Shown here one piece after another: positions 9,551 to 17,361 of a DNA stretch of 64,000 nt (the stretch's first letter is position 1; each line of letters opens with the position of its first letter). The stretch lies in the NCBI RefSeq assembly GCF_019084075.1, contig NZ_JAHREN010000002.1, positions 62,001 to 126,000 on the forward strand, written 5' to 3'. Source of the stretch: Siccirubricoccus sp. G192 (GTDB lineage: Bacteria > Pseudomonadota > Alphaproteobacteria > Acetobacterales > Acetobacteraceae). Both the position numbers and the translations under genes were made by a program. The notes beneath the pieces were generated by a model, which ran no database searches, was not told the DNA's origin, and was given only the letters and a program-made list of their open reading frames with translations.

Positions 9551-9921
9551 CCACATAAGCGGTCGGGAACGGTGGGGCGCAGCCCCCAGAGGATGGTCAG
9601 GCCGCACAGCCGGCGCGGCCGCAGCGCCGGATCGGGGTTGTTCCTGTCGAGGTTCAACCGCCCCTGCGCATCGCGCGGAACTCGCAGCCATAGGATCCGG
9701 CCGCACAGCAGGCCGCTGCACTCGAAGATCTGCACGGCCGCCTTCCCGTCGATGAGCCAGACGCCATCCGGAACGCCGGCGGAGGCCGCGGTGCGCGTGA
9801 AGGCCAGGACCATGAGGGCGGCGAGCACCAGGGCGGCGCGGCGGAGGCTGTGCGATGAGCCCGACCTGGGACTCCGTGCCCGGTCCGGGCCGAGAGCGGC
9901 GGCAACGGCTCGCGGTGACAT
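9487..9921 (-). pseudogene. DUF2147 secreted protein, C-terminus replaced by IS1111 end
   Basis: The start ATG at 9921 has GAGGAGA seven bases upstream. The N-terminus is a signal peptide (SLRRAALVLAALMVLAFTRTAASA). The mature part, VPDGVWLIDGKAAVQIFEC, then LDRNNPDPALRPRRLCG, matches DUF2147, a small periplasmic or envelope protein family. At 9559/9560 the gene meets the IS1111 right end and the last 24 codons are element sequence. The C-terminal half of the domain is lost and is not found beyond the element at 6663. Confidence 0.8.
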
Positions 9922-10141
9922 GGGCGTCTCCTCAACGTTGTCGCTTGCCGTTCCTTCCTTGGCCCGGCAGTCGCGGGGGTCGCCGGAGAGCACGGGATGG
10001 TGCTTCCGTGCATCCTGTGAATCCCAGGCGTGGATCACGATCTCAAGCGGACAGGTGCTCGCGCCACCCGGACCGACTGCCGCCGCGGGCCTGCGCCGAG
10101 CCGCGATGGGCCCAGCCGAACGATCGTGGAAGTGCATTCCG

Positions 10142-10423
10142 ATGAAGCCGAACCCGACTGATCAGATCGCCGACCGCGAAGCCGAGGAGCGGAGCGAGAA
10201 CGAGGGGATGCCGGAGCACCGGGCGAAGGCCCATGATCCGGTTCGATGGGCCGCCGATCGCGACCTGAGGATGGGCCATCGCATGCCGGAGCGCTCGCCC
10301 AGCCGCGGCGGAATGTTCGGCGTCGCCCTGATGTGTTGCGCCATGCTGGCCGCGGTAGGCTCGGCTCGTGGTGCATTGCGCTGGATGCGGCGCGGGGGCG
10401 GCATGGCAAGACTTCCCCGCTGA
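10142..10423 (+). CDS. small hypothetical protein with one membrane segment
   Basis: A 93-residue protein with a charged N-terminal half (ADREAEERSENEGMPEHRAK) and one hydrophobic stretch, MFGVALMCCAMLAAVGSA, near residues 58-75. The start ATG has no strong ribosome site. No family is recognised. It is divergent from the truncated DUF2147 gene. Confidence 0.45.
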   Translation: MKPNPTDQIADREAEERSENEGMPEHRAKAHDPVRWAADRDLRMGHRMPERSPSRGGMFGVALMCCAMLAAVGSARGALRWMRRGGGMARLPR

Positions 10424-10499
10424 GCAGCGAGCGTGCCGCCGGCCCCGGGCTGCCGACCGGAGCAAGCATTGCCGGACGCATCAACCACGGATGGGATCC

Positions 10500-10631
10500 A
10501 TGGCCAAGGCTCAGAAGCGCAGCAACCGGGAAGCGAAGAAGCCCGGGTGGCCGAAGGCGAAGCCTGTCACGGCTGCCTCCCCCTTTGCGGCGCGGGCGCA
10601 GGCTGCGTCGCCGCCTGCCAAGAAGGGCTAG
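10500..10631 (+). CDS. small basic protein, 43 residues
   Basis: The protein starts MAKAQKRSNREAKKPGWPKA and ends in an Ala/Pro/Lys-rich tail. This is the style of a short Lys-rich family found widely in Alphaproteobacteria (MAKxQxRxNREAKKPK). It is too small and low in complexity for a functional guess. The start was chosen because it gives the conserved N-terminus. Confidence 0.55.
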   Translation: MAKAQKRSNREAKKPGWPKAKPVTAASPFAARAQAASPPAKKG

Positions 10632-10725
10632 CGGCACGCCGTGCACCGCTTTGGCCTGACGATGCTGGCCTGCGCGTTGGTGTTGCCGCCGAGCTGGCCA
10701 TCGTCCGCGGAGGAGGGTAGACCCG

Positions 10726-11250
10726 ATGGGTGCCGAGCGTTCGAGCGATGCCGATGGTGCTCGGGGCGGTGGACGTCCGACCCGGCCCGCGGCCGGGGGC
10801 TCCCAGCCCCTCTTCTCCCTCTCCCTCGATGAGCTGTACGCGGCCCGGGACGAGCGGGAGCGGCGCAGCGAGGCCGCCGCGGTGGATGCCGCGCGGCAAG
10901 AGCGCGAGCGCCGGACCGGCGACCGCGGCCGCTTCGATGCCCGCGGCCTGACCGACGCCGACCGCCGGGGCATGCTCTCGAAGGTCGAAGCCGCCTTTGC
11001 GGGCGGCCAGCGGGAGGTGATGCTGGTGTCCTTCCCCTCCGACTTCTGCACCGACGGCGGACGCCGGATCAACAACCGCCTCCCGGGCTGGCAGGACACG
11101 CTGCCAGCCGGTGCGCAGCTGTTCCTCGTCTTCTGGCGTGACGCCTTGCAGCCGGGCGGCTTCGGCCTTGGCGCCCGGGTCCTCGACTTTCCTGGTGGCG
11201 TACTCGGCGATGTCGGCCTCTTCGTCACCTGGCCCGAGAGCAGAGGGTGA
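10726..11250 (+). CDS. conserved hypothetical protein upstream of a desaturase
   Basis: A 174-residue soluble protein. The first 45 residues are low-complexity, followed by a charged helix (DELYAARDERERRSEAAAVDAARQ in two parts) and a compact C-terminal domain with VMLVSFPSDFCTDGGRRINN and GWQDTLPAGAQLFL. AGGAGG at 10710-10715 fixes the start. The stop overlaps the desaturase start (TGATG at 11248-11252), so the two are probably co-translated. I recognise no catalytic motif. Confidence 0.7.
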   Translation: MGAERSSDADGARGGGRPTRPAAGGSQPLFSLSLDELYAARDERERRSEAAAVDAARQERERRTGDRGRFDARGLTDADRRGMLSKVEAAFAGGQREVMLVSFPSDFCTDGGRRINNRLPGWQDTLPAGAQLFLVFWRDALQPGGFGLGARVLDFPGGVLGDVGLFVTWPESRG

Positions 11251-12305
11251 TGCCCGGGGCCGCGGCGCCGCCGCCGACAGCCCCTCTTGCGGAGCACGCC
11301 AGGTTGGAGAGGCACGAACTCAGGGCGGTCGCGCTCCGCTTCCAGGAGGCGATCCCGCGCACCGCCCTATCGCAGATCGCCACCACCTTCCCGCCGCTGC
11401 TGGGCCTGCTCGCGGCGATGCACGCCGGCCTCGTCCTGGGCTGGTGGCCGGTCCTGGCGCTCGCGCTACCGGCCGCGGGCCTCGTGGTGCGGGTCTTCGC
11501 ACTGCAGCACGACTGTGGGCACGGTTCGCTGTTCCGGTCGCGGCGCGCGAACGACGCGGTGGGCCGGCTCTGCTCGCTGTTCACCCTGACGCCCTATGGG
11601 CACTGGCGGCGGCAGCACGCGGGGCACCACGCAGCCTGGAACGACCTCGACTGCCGCGACCGCGGCGCCGACATCTACTCCACCTGCGCCACGGTGGCCG
11701 AGTACCGGGCCATGGGCCGCTGGCGCCAGCGGGGCTTCCGCGCGGCGCGGCATCCGCTCGTGGCCCAGCTGCTCCTGCCGCCGCTGATCTTCCTGGTGCT
11801 CTACCGCGTCCCCTTCGACGCGCCGGCGGCCTGGCACCGGGAACGGCGCGGCGTACACCTGACGAACCTCGCGCTGGCTGCCTGCTATGGTGGCCTATGC
11901 GTGCTGCTCGGCTTCGGGCCGGTGGCGTCGGTGCTGCTCGCCGTAATGGTCCCGGCGAGCGTCGCCGGGGTCGGGCTGTTCTCGGTGCAGCACCGCTTCG
12001 AAGGCGCGCGCTGGACCTGGCACGCGGAATGGGACGCGGTGGCGGCGTCGCTAGAGGGCAGCTCCTTCCTGCGATTGCCGCCGATCCTGCGGTGGTTCAC
12101 CGCCCGGCTCGGCTTCCACCACGTGCACCACCTCGCGCCGCGCATCCCCAACTACAGGCTGGAGGACTGCCACGACGCGCACCCGGCCTTCGCTGGCGCC
12201 CAGGTCATCACCCTGCGGGACGCTCTCGCCGCGTCGCGCCACGTGCTGTGGGATGAGGCCGCAGGCCGCATGGTGACCTTCGCGGAAGCCGACCAGGTGT
12301 CCTGA
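11250..12305 (+). CDS. fatty acid desaturase, membrane di-iron type
   Basis: An integral membrane di-iron enzyme that introduces a double bond into acyl chains of lipids. All three histidine boxes are present: QHDCGHGSLF, HWRRQHAGHHAAWND and HHVHHLAPRIPNY. Hydrophobic segments lie near residues 45-80, 165-185 and 205-240. Length (351 residues) is normal. An in-frame GTG lies just before at 11247; the ATG is preferred because it overlaps the upstream stop. Substrate position cannot be told from sequence. Confidence 0.88.
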   Translation: MPGAAAPPPTAPLAEHARLERHELRAVALRFQEAIPRTALSQIATTFPPLLGLLAAMHAGLVLGWWPVLALALPAAGLVVRVFALQHDCGHGSLFRSRRANDAVGRLCSLFTLTPYGHWRRQHAGHHAAWNDLDCRDRGADIYSTCATVAEYRAMGRWRQRGFRAARHPLVAQLLLPPLIFLVLYRVPFDAPAAWHRERRGVHLTNLALAACYGGLCVLLGFGPVASVLLAVMVPASVAGVGLFSVQHRFEGARWTWHAEWDAVAASLEGSSFLRLPPILRWFTARLGFHHVHHLAPRIPNYRLEDCHDAHPAFAGAQVITLRDALAASRHVLWDEAAGRMVTFAEADQVS

Positions 12306-12370
12306 CCCGCCGAACTGGTCCGGGCGGAGCGCAGGTTTTTCGGGCACCCTGACCCTTGGAGGAGAGTGCC

Positions 12371-12560
12371 ATGAAGCGGAAGCGGTGCGCGAACGAGCAG
12401 ATCGCCTTCGCGCTGCGGTCACGCCGGGCAGTCCGATGTTCAGGAGGCGGAGACACTCTGCAATCTCGTCGCGGATCCGCCACCAGAAGTGCGGGTTCCT
12501 CGCAATCTATCCCAACATCCGGCCTGTCGGCTGGCACGGGCAGATGCCGAAGTCAGGATA
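12371..12560 (+). pseudogene. IS3-type OrfA remnant
   Basis: The sequence reads MKRKRCANEQIAFALR, the N-terminus of IS3/IS911-type OrfA proteins (consensus MKRKRFxxEQIxxxLRxAE), with a GGAGGAGAG site before it. The reading frame then degenerates and no orfB follows. The rest of 12440-12800 shows nothing recognisable. Confidence 0.55.
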
Positions 12561-12804
12561 GCGAACCGTCTGAGGTGGGGAGCTGGGCGGGGGCAGGACC
12601 GCCAGCCCAGCTGACCGGTTGGGTCAGCGGCTTAGCACTCGGCGACTTCTGCCCGCCGGCCTCCACGCGGCTACGTCAACGAACGGGCGTTCTGGCGGGC
12701 TGCACCGCGAGCGCCTGGCACAAGCCGGAGCGACTAAGCGGGACAATTGCTGCGCCGCACAAATTCCCTTGCTTTTGCTTGTTGGAGGGCCTAGGTCTAC
12801 CAAA

Positions 12805-12819
12805 TGCTGCAGCGCAGCA
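12805..12819. promoter_or_regulatory. PhaR-like operator upstream of the phasin gene
   Basis: A perfect inverted repeat TGCTGC-AGC-GCAGCA lies about 53 bp upstream of the phasin start. It contains CTGC-N3-GCAG, the motif reported for the PHB-responsive repressor PhaR in Paracoccus. A weaker TGCG-C-CGCA palindrome lies at 12751-12759. Confidence 0.6.
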
Positions 12820-12871
12820 ATCCGGCGCCAATGAGGTCGTCGAACCAGCCTCTTGGCGAAGGATCACGACT

Positions 12872-13375
12872 ATGGCGGTTCAGAACACGATGGATCGGAC
12901 GGCGACGGCCTCCAGGATGGCAGCGGATGGCATCGCCGCAGTCCAGCAGGTTGCTGCCGAGAGCACGGCTCAGGTCCGCGGCCTGATGGAGAACGGCTGG
13001 AAGCCAGCGGCTGAGGCGTTCTCCAAGGCCACCAACGGCGCGGCCGGGTTCGGCCGCGGCAACCTCGAGGCGGTGACGCAGTCCACGCAGGCCTACCTGA
13101 CGGGCATGCAGGATTTCAGCCGCCAGTACCTCGCGGCGGTGCAGGGCCTGACGCAGCATGCCGTTGCGGGTGCCAAGGCGTTTGCCGGTGCGAAGAGCCT
13201 GCAGGACGCCATGGCGGTCCAGGCGAACCTCGCCCGCGCCTCAGTCGAGTTGGCTCTCGGCGAGGGCACGAAGCTGCAGCAGGCGGCTCTGAAAGTGACC
13301 GAGCAGGTCTATGCTCCGCTGACACAGCGCACGACGGTGGCGCTCGCGCAGACGAAGTTCGCGCGGGCAGCCTGA
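12872..13375 (+). CDS. phaP: phasin family protein
   Basis: A 167-residue helical protein predicted to coat polyhydroxybutyrate granules. The sequence is Ala/Gln-rich with no Cys and has the phasin-2 pattern: STAQVRGLMENGWKPAAEAF, GNLEAVTQSTQAYLTGMQDF and LNxA-type repeats in AVQANLARASVELALGEG. AAGGAT precedes the ATG. A PhaR-like operator lies upstream and a strong hairpin lies downstream, so it is probably monocistronic. A PHB depolymerase at 43795-45099 in the same window supports a PHB link. Confidence 0.85.
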   Translation: MAVQNTMDRTATASRMAADGIAAVQQVAAESTAQVRGLMENGWKPAAEAFSKATNGAAGFGRGNLEAVTQSTQAYLTGMQDFSRQYLAAVQGLTQHAVAGAKAFAGAKSLQDAMAVQANLARASVELALGEGTKLQQAALKVTEQVYAPLTQRTTVALAQTKFARAA

Positions 13376-13383
13376 CTGGAGAC

Positions 13384-13409
13384 GGCGAGGGGTGGTGTCA
13401 CCCTTCGCC
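13384..13409 (+). terminator. hairpin after the phasin gene
   Basis: An 11-bp stem GGCGAGGGGTG / CACCCTTCGCC with loop GTGT (one G-T pair) starts nine bases after the phasin stop and is followed by TTCG. The T-run is weak, as is common in GC-rich genomes. Confidence 0.6.
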
Positions 13410-13593
13410 TTCGACGAACGGATGGGATGCAACACCTCCGTGCGGTGCACCGCACGAAAGGCGCCCGTGCTTGTAGCGCGGGCGTAGCGAGGCCGCGCCA
13501 GGGACCTCCCGGAGCGGCAAGACCGCCGCAGCCATAAGCCTCTTATGGCGCGGTCGTTGGTTATCTCCGCAGTTCAGCGGAGCGGTCATTCCA

Positions 13594-13611
13594 TTTGCTG
13601 CAGTGCAACTT
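13594..13611. promoter_or_regulatory. second PhaR-like site, upstream of the hemerythrin/DUF2382 gene
   Basis: TTTGCTGCAGTGCAACTT contains CTGC-AGT-GCAA, one base off the CTGC-N3-GCAG motif seen before the phasin gene. It lies about 170 bp upstream of the start at 13782. A further GTTGCAGCACGG lies at 13634-13645. Confidence 0.4.
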
Positions 13612-13781
13612 CCCACTTGCTCATGCGCTTGCATGTTGCAGCACGGCAAAACGCCTTTCCCAAAACCGGATTTCCCAAGCTCCACGTGAGCTGCCGGGTG
13701 TTGGCGCCAGCTCCCCATTTTCATGCCGAAATCACTTCAAATCGCCACGGAGCTTGCTTCGTGGCAGCCAAGGAATTCACG

Positions 13782-14990
13782 ATGAACCTCCGAACCCTGA
13801 TGCAAACTGGTCCCGCCAAAGCCATCGAGCTGTTTGCCAAGCTGTCCGAAACTTCGGATGGCGCGGTGAAAACCCGGGAGAAGCTGTTTGCCGAGTTGAA
13901 GGCCGAGCTCGAGCTCCACGCCAGTCTCGAAGAGCAGCACCTCTTCCCGGTGCTCCGGCGGAATGCCGAGACCAAGGAGCTCGTTGCCGACGCGATCCGG
14001 GATAACAAGGAGCTGCGGGCGAAGCTCGCCGAGCTTGAGGCCCTGCCGAAGAACGACGAGAGCTTCCCCGAGCGGCTGAAGGATCTGCAGAAGACCTTTC
14101 GGCAGCATGCACGCGACGACAAGCGGGAGCTTCTGCCGGCGGTGCAGCGGGCGCTGAGCGAGGAGCAGGTGCAGAACGTCGCCGAGAAGATGGAGGCGGG
14201 CCTTGCTGAAGCCGAGCAGGCCAAGCAGGACGAGGCGGAGGAGCGGCGGGCCAAAGCCCGGCAGGAGCGTGAAGAGGCCGAGTTCCTGGCCCGTCAGGCC
14301 GAGCTGCGGGTCGAGCAGAGCCAGGCCGCTGAACGCCGCACCCGTGAGGCAGCGCGGCAGGTCGCCGACGCGGCGCTGGCGCCGATGCAGGCCGCCACCG
14401 AGACGGCGCGGCAGGCCACTCGCCTGGCGGCAGGGGCTGCCGAAGCGACCAGCAATACTGGCCGGCGTGCTCCGGCACGGGCCCCGGCATCGGCATCAGC
14501 ACTGACGGACATGTTCCTGTGGCCCTGGGTGGGCGCGCTGCAGAGCATGCAGCAGGCTGGCAGCTCTGTCGCCGCCAGGGGACCTTCCGGCATGGAGGAG
14601 GTGATCCCGCTCGGCGAGGAGGTGCTTGAGGTCAGCAAGCGCACGGAGAACCGCGGCACGGCACGGATCCGCCGCTATGTCGTGGAGACCCAGGCCGAAG
14701 AGCAGGTCACCCTGCAGAGCGAGAAGGTTGTGGTGGAGCGCCGCCGGCCGGCAAATGACAAGGTGACCGGCGAGATTCTGACCGAGATGACGGTCGAGGT
14801 GATCGAGACGGCCGAGGTTCCGGTGGTCGAGAAGCGCCTGCGGCTGCGGGAGGAGATCGTGGTGCGGACTGAGCGCACCCAGCAGGTCGAGACGGTGCAG
14901 GCGACCCTTCGCCGCGATGAGGTGGAGATCCAGCAGCCCAGCCGGAAGCGCGGTGGGCAGCAGCTTCGCTCTGTTGCTGCAGAAGCCTAG
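13782..14990 (+). CDS. hemerythrin-like HHE domain fused to DUF2382
   Basis: A 402-residue protein. Residues 1-130 form a helical hemerythrin HHE-like domain, with ELELHASLEEQHLFPVLRR and RQHARDDKRELLPAV supplying possible iron ligands. The middle (about 135-240) is a long Glu/Ala/Arg coiled coil. The C-terminal 120 residues are DUF2382 (YsnF/AvaK-type stress domain): IPLGEEVLEVSKRTENRGTA, VTLQSEKVVVERRRP and LRLREEIVVRTERTQQV. The ATG at 13782 follows AAGGAATTCACG; the long upstream in-frame extension is not conserved. A PhaR-like site upstream suggests coupling to PHB status, which is inference. Confidence 0.85.
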   Translation: MNLRTLMQTGPAKAIELFAKLSETSDGAVKTREKLFAELKAELELHASLEEQHLFPVLRRNAETKELVADAIRDNKELRAKLAELEALPKNDESFPERLKDLQKTFRQHARDDKRELLPAVQRALSEEQVQNVAEKMEAGLAEAEQAKQDEAEERRAKARQEREEAEFLARQAELRVEQSQAAERRTREAARQVADAALAPMQAATETARQATRLAAGAAEATSNTGRRAPARAPASASALTDMFLWPWVGALQSMQQAGSSVAARGPSGMEEVIPLGEEVLEVSKRTENRGTARIRRYVVETQAEEQVTLQSEKVVVERRRPANDKVTGEILTEMTVEVIETAEVPVVEKRLRLREEIVVRTERTQQVETVQATLRRDEVEIQQPSRKRGGQQLRSVAAEA

Positions 14991-15011
14991 GACCGAAGGC
15001 AGTCAGGATGG

Positions 15012-15043
15012 GACGGGCCCCTGCGGTCGAGCAGAGGCCCGTC
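15012..15043 (+). terminator. hairpin after the HHE/DUF2382 gene
   Basis: The stem GACGGGCC / GGCCCGTC (8 bp, 16-base loop) lies 22 bases after the stop, without a T-run. It is probably the transcript end. Confidence 0.4.
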
Positions 15044-15231
15044 TCACCTGCCTCCTGCGCCATGCGCGTCCGACCCCGGGTCGTACAAGCACCGGCAGCG
15101 TTGACTGAAATCCCAAACTGGCGGCGTGCAGACCGACGCTGCCGCCGTGGGATCCTGAGCGAAACGGCGCGCGGGCCGCCCGATCGCCCTGCATTGGCGC
15201 CATCGCCGAACCCGCCCCGCGAGGAACGGCC

Positions 15232-15444
15232 ATGCCGCTTCACAGCTTCACAGTCGGGCAAAGCATCGAGTTCGTACCCGCCAGGTTCGACGGCACCGCC
15301 CAGCGTGGGACCTACACGGTCGTTCGCCAGCTCCCGAACGACTCGAGTGACCGCGAGTACCGGGTGAGGAACGTCGGCGACGGCCACGAGCGTGTGGTGC
15401 GGGAGAGCCAGATCCGCCGCGGGCCGACTGCACCGCTCGGCTAA
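15232..15444 (+). CDS. small conserved beta-rich protein
   Basis: A 70-residue protein: MPLHSFTVGQSIEFVPARFD, then GTYTVVRQLPNDSSDREYRV and ERVVRESQIR. This matches a small alphaproteobacterial family (FxVGQxVxFxPxR, GxYxVxRxLPxE, YRIKxxxExHERVVRES) with no known function. GAGGAACGGCC supplies the ribosome site. It probably folds as a small barrel. Confidence 0.75.
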   Translation: MPLHSFTVGQSIEFVPARFDGTAQRGTYTVVRQLPNDSSDREYRVRNVGDGHERVVRESQIRRGPTAPLG

Positions 15445-15561
15445 GGGCAGTCTTGGGTGAGCGAGCCGCACGCACGGTTAGCGTCGGTGTCGAGGCGGTA
15501 GATTGGGGAGGGTCTTCGCACCCGGCCTCACTTTGCGTGGCGCCTAATAACGGAGGGATCC

Positions 15562-15753
15562 GTGGCACAGAGCAAGGCAGAGGCCGAGAGCGCCGATCCG
15601 ACCACCGCCATCAAGGCCGAGGAGGAGGCCGCCTATCTCGCAAAGCGGCATCGTGTGTCGCCCGCCATCGTGCGGGAGATCATGCGCCAGATCGGATCGA
15701 GCGAGCGCAGCGCAATCGAGCGTGAAATCCAGAGAGGCAAGGCGAGGCGGTGA
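15562..15753 (+). CDS. small DUF3606-like protein
   Basis: A 63-residue protein with GTG start and CGGAGGG five bases upstream. The C-terminal part, AAYLAKRHRVSPAIVREIMR, then QIGSSERSAIEREIQR, is a short helix-turn-helix-like pair resembling DUF3606. Function is unknown. It sits in a run of small stress-type genes. Confidence 0.6.
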   Translation: MAQSKAEAESADPTTAIKAEEEAAYLAKRHRVSPAIVREIMRQIGSSERSAIEREIQRGKARR

Positions 15754-15884
15754 TCGCCCTGCGTCCACGCCTGATCCGAAGAGCACGCGTTTGGTTCGGC
15801 ACGTTGATCTGATCTTCTGGCATTAGCGACAGGGAGGCAGGCGCACTGTTCTTTGCAATGAGCGCCAAACCCGGACACCTCTGT

Positions 15885-15909
15885 GGAACCCTTTGCAACC
15901 TGGCGGGTT
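15885..15909 (+). promoter_or_regulatory. possible EcfG-type promoter for csbD
   Basis: GGAAC at 15885-15889, then 16 bases, then GGTT at 15906-15909. This is one base off the alphaproteobacterial general-stress consensus GGAAC-N16/17-CGTT. It lies 84 bp before the csbD start. Confidence 0.35.
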
Positions 15910-15992
15910 TGCGCGGCGCCTATCCACGACCGGCGCCTGATCAATAGCCGCTGCCGGTTTGTGGAACGCGGCAGGGCAGCAGAAGGAGTGTC

Positions 15993-16469
15993 GTGGGCAA
16001 GGATCGAATCGCGGGCACCGCGAAACAGGTGAAGGGCTCGATCAAGGAGACCATCGGCAAGGTCACCGGCGACACCAAGACCCAGGCCGAAGGCACAGCC
16101 GAGAAGGCCGCGGGCAAGGTGCAGAACACCGTCGGCGGGGCCAAAGGCACCCTGCGTAACGCCACCGAAAGTAGCGCCGGACGCCAAGCAGGATTGCGTC
16201 TCAACCCGGTCGAAGCGCATTCCGCGTGCGACGGCCCGGTTCAGGTCTTGTCCTTTCCTTGCCGCAGTCTGCCATCAACGTCGCGCGGCGAGCCGCGCCC
16301 CATTCCCGAAGGATACCCGCCATGCAGGCTCGTCCCCCCATCGACCCTTACGCTGCAGGTGCAGCGACGATCCCAGGCGCAGCGGCGGTGGCCGCGCCCG
16401 AAGGCGCCCCCGCGCTACCGCCGCGCGTGTCCTGGGGTGCCATCATCGCCGGCGCCCTCGTCGCGGTAG
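15993..16469 (+). CDS. CsbD family protein with run-on C-terminus
   Basis: The first 60 residues are a clear CsbD stress protein: MGKDRIAGTAKQVKGSIKET, then GKVTGDTKTQAEGTAEKAAG. GTG start with AGAAGGAG six bases upstream. Normal CsbD proteins end near residue 65, but here no stop occurs and the frame runs about 95 codons further into Pro/Arg/Ser-rich sequence, overlapping the next gene by 148 bases. A lost stop or an indel near 16170 would explain this. Confidence 0.8.
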   Translation: MGKDRIAGTAKQVKGSIKETIGKVTGDTKTQAEGTAEKAAGKVQNTVGGAKGTLRNATESSAGRQAGLRLNPVEAHSACDGPVQVLSFPCRSLPSTSRGEPRPIPEGYPPCRLVPPSTLTLQVQRRSQAQRRWPRPKAPPRYRRACPGVPSSPAPSSR

Positions 16470-17257
16470 CGGTCGGCGCCATGCTCAATATCCTCGGCCT
16501 TGCCGTCGGGGCAACGGCAGTCGAGGCGGTGAGCCGCGACACACCCTCGGCCAGCAGCTTCGGCATTGGTGCCGGCATTTGGCTGCTGGTGTCCAATCTC
16601 GTTGGCCTTGCCGCGGGCGGCTACGCGGCCGCCCGGCTCTCCGGGACCTCCGACGGCACTGACGCAACCCTGCACGGCCTAGGCGTCTGGGCCACCGCGT
16701 TTCTGATTTCGGCGGCGCTGCTCGGCAATGTTGTCGCCGGTACCGCCTCCACGGCCTTCGGCGCGGTTTCGAACGTCGTGGGCGGCGCGGCACGCGGCGC
16801 CGGTTCGGCGGTGTCGGCGGTTGCCGACCAGGCCAACCCGCAGGCGCTGATAGACCGGGCTCGGCTTGCTCTTACCGGTCCATCGGATCCAGCCCGCATG
16901 AGCACGGAACAGCGGGCGGCGGAGATCACCGGCCTGATCGGCCGCCGGGTGACTAATGGCTCCCTCTCCGACGCTGAGCGGCAACGGCTGAACGCGCTCG
17001 TCGCGGCGGAGGCAGGCATCCCAGAGCAGGAGGCGGCGCAGCGCGTCCGGTCCTACGAGGCTGAGGCGCAGCGGTTGGCCCAAGAAGCTGAAGAGCGTGC
17101 CAGGCGGGCCGCCGATGCGGCAGCCAGTGGCACTGCGGCGGCAGCCTTCTGGGTGTTCGCCGCCCTGCTGCTCGGCGCCATAGCGGCGATCATCGGTGCC
17201 CGCTCCGGCATGCGCAACCTGCTCGTCGTCGGCGCCGCCCGGCGGCGGGTAGCGTAG
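16322..17257 (+). CDS. PhnA-like membrane protein
   Basis: A 311-residue protein with hydrophobic segments near residues 37-68, 78-105, 117-140 and 275-298, and a charged soluble loop (QRAAEITGLIGRRVTNGSLS) between the last two. The layout VSWGAIIAGALVAVAVGAML, then a long loop, then FWVFAALLLGAIAAIIGA matches membrane proteins often annotated 'PhnA-like' in Alphaproteobacteria, which have nothing proven to do with phosphonates. AAGGATACCCGCC precedes the ATG. It overlaps the csbD run-on frame and is probably co-transcribed with it. Confidence 0.75.
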   Translation: MQARPPIDPYAAGAATIPGAAAVAAPEGAPALPPRVSWGAIIAGALVAVAVGAMLNILGLAVGATAVEAVSRDTPSASSFGIGAGIWLLVSNLVGLAAGGYAAARLSGTSDGTDATLHGLGVWATAFLISAALLGNVVAGTASTAFGAVSNVVGGAARGAGSAVSAVADQANPQALIDRARLALTGPSDPARMSTEQRAAEITGLIGRRVTNGSLSDAERQRLNALVAAEAGIPEQEAAQRVRSYEAEAQRLAQEAEERARRAADAAASGTAAAAFWVFAALLLGAIAAIIGARSGMRNLLVVGAARRRVA

Positions 17258-17337
17258 ATCCCGGTTGGATCTGGATCGCGGCGTAGCACCAGGAGGCCCG
17301 GCGCAGGGAGCGCGTTCCAGGTTCCAGAATAGAAAAG

Positions 17338-17361
17338 GGCCGCCGGCGCGAACCGGCGGCC
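17338..17361. terminator. strong hairpin between host block and IS66
   Basis: A perfect 9-bp stem GGCCGCCGG-CGCGAA-CCGGCGGCC. The flanking AGAAAA gives a T-run only for minus-strand transcripts. It may still end the csbD/membrane-protein transcript. Confidence 0.45.

Larger units (their letters stand above)
6664..9559 (+). repeat. IS3/IS1111 composite, copy 1 of a 2.9-kb inverted repeat
   Basis: This 2896-bp block is repeated on the opposite strand at 46758-49652 (2895 bp). The single-base length difference is the extra C in the run at 7368-7373. Identity starts at gtggctgagc and ends at ccacataag. A few substitutions are visible, such as His versus Arg in orfA and Thr versus Ile in the IS1111 transposase. 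Confidence 0.95.
8048..9559 (+). mobile_element. IS110-family (IS1111-group) insertion sequence
   Basis: The element holds a DEDD transposase, a short left non-coding end and a long right non-coding end. Subterminal inverted repeats GTGGACGGCC (8054-8063) and GGCCGTCCAC (9545-9554) mark the IS1111 subgroup. The right end lies at 9559, where the DUF2147 gene resumes. The left end is placed a few bases before the repeat by family habit and is uncertain by several bases. Confidence 0.8.

Noticed and set aside
10035..11315. Long minus-strand frame over the desaturase upstream region
   Set aside because: Low-complexity Arg/Pro/Ser composition, no start signal, and it covers three plausible plus-strand genes.
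12356..12871. Upstream in-frame extension of the phasin
   Set aside because: It includes an IS3 OrfA remnant and unconserved sequence; the ATG at 12872 has a ribosome site and gives a normal phasin length.
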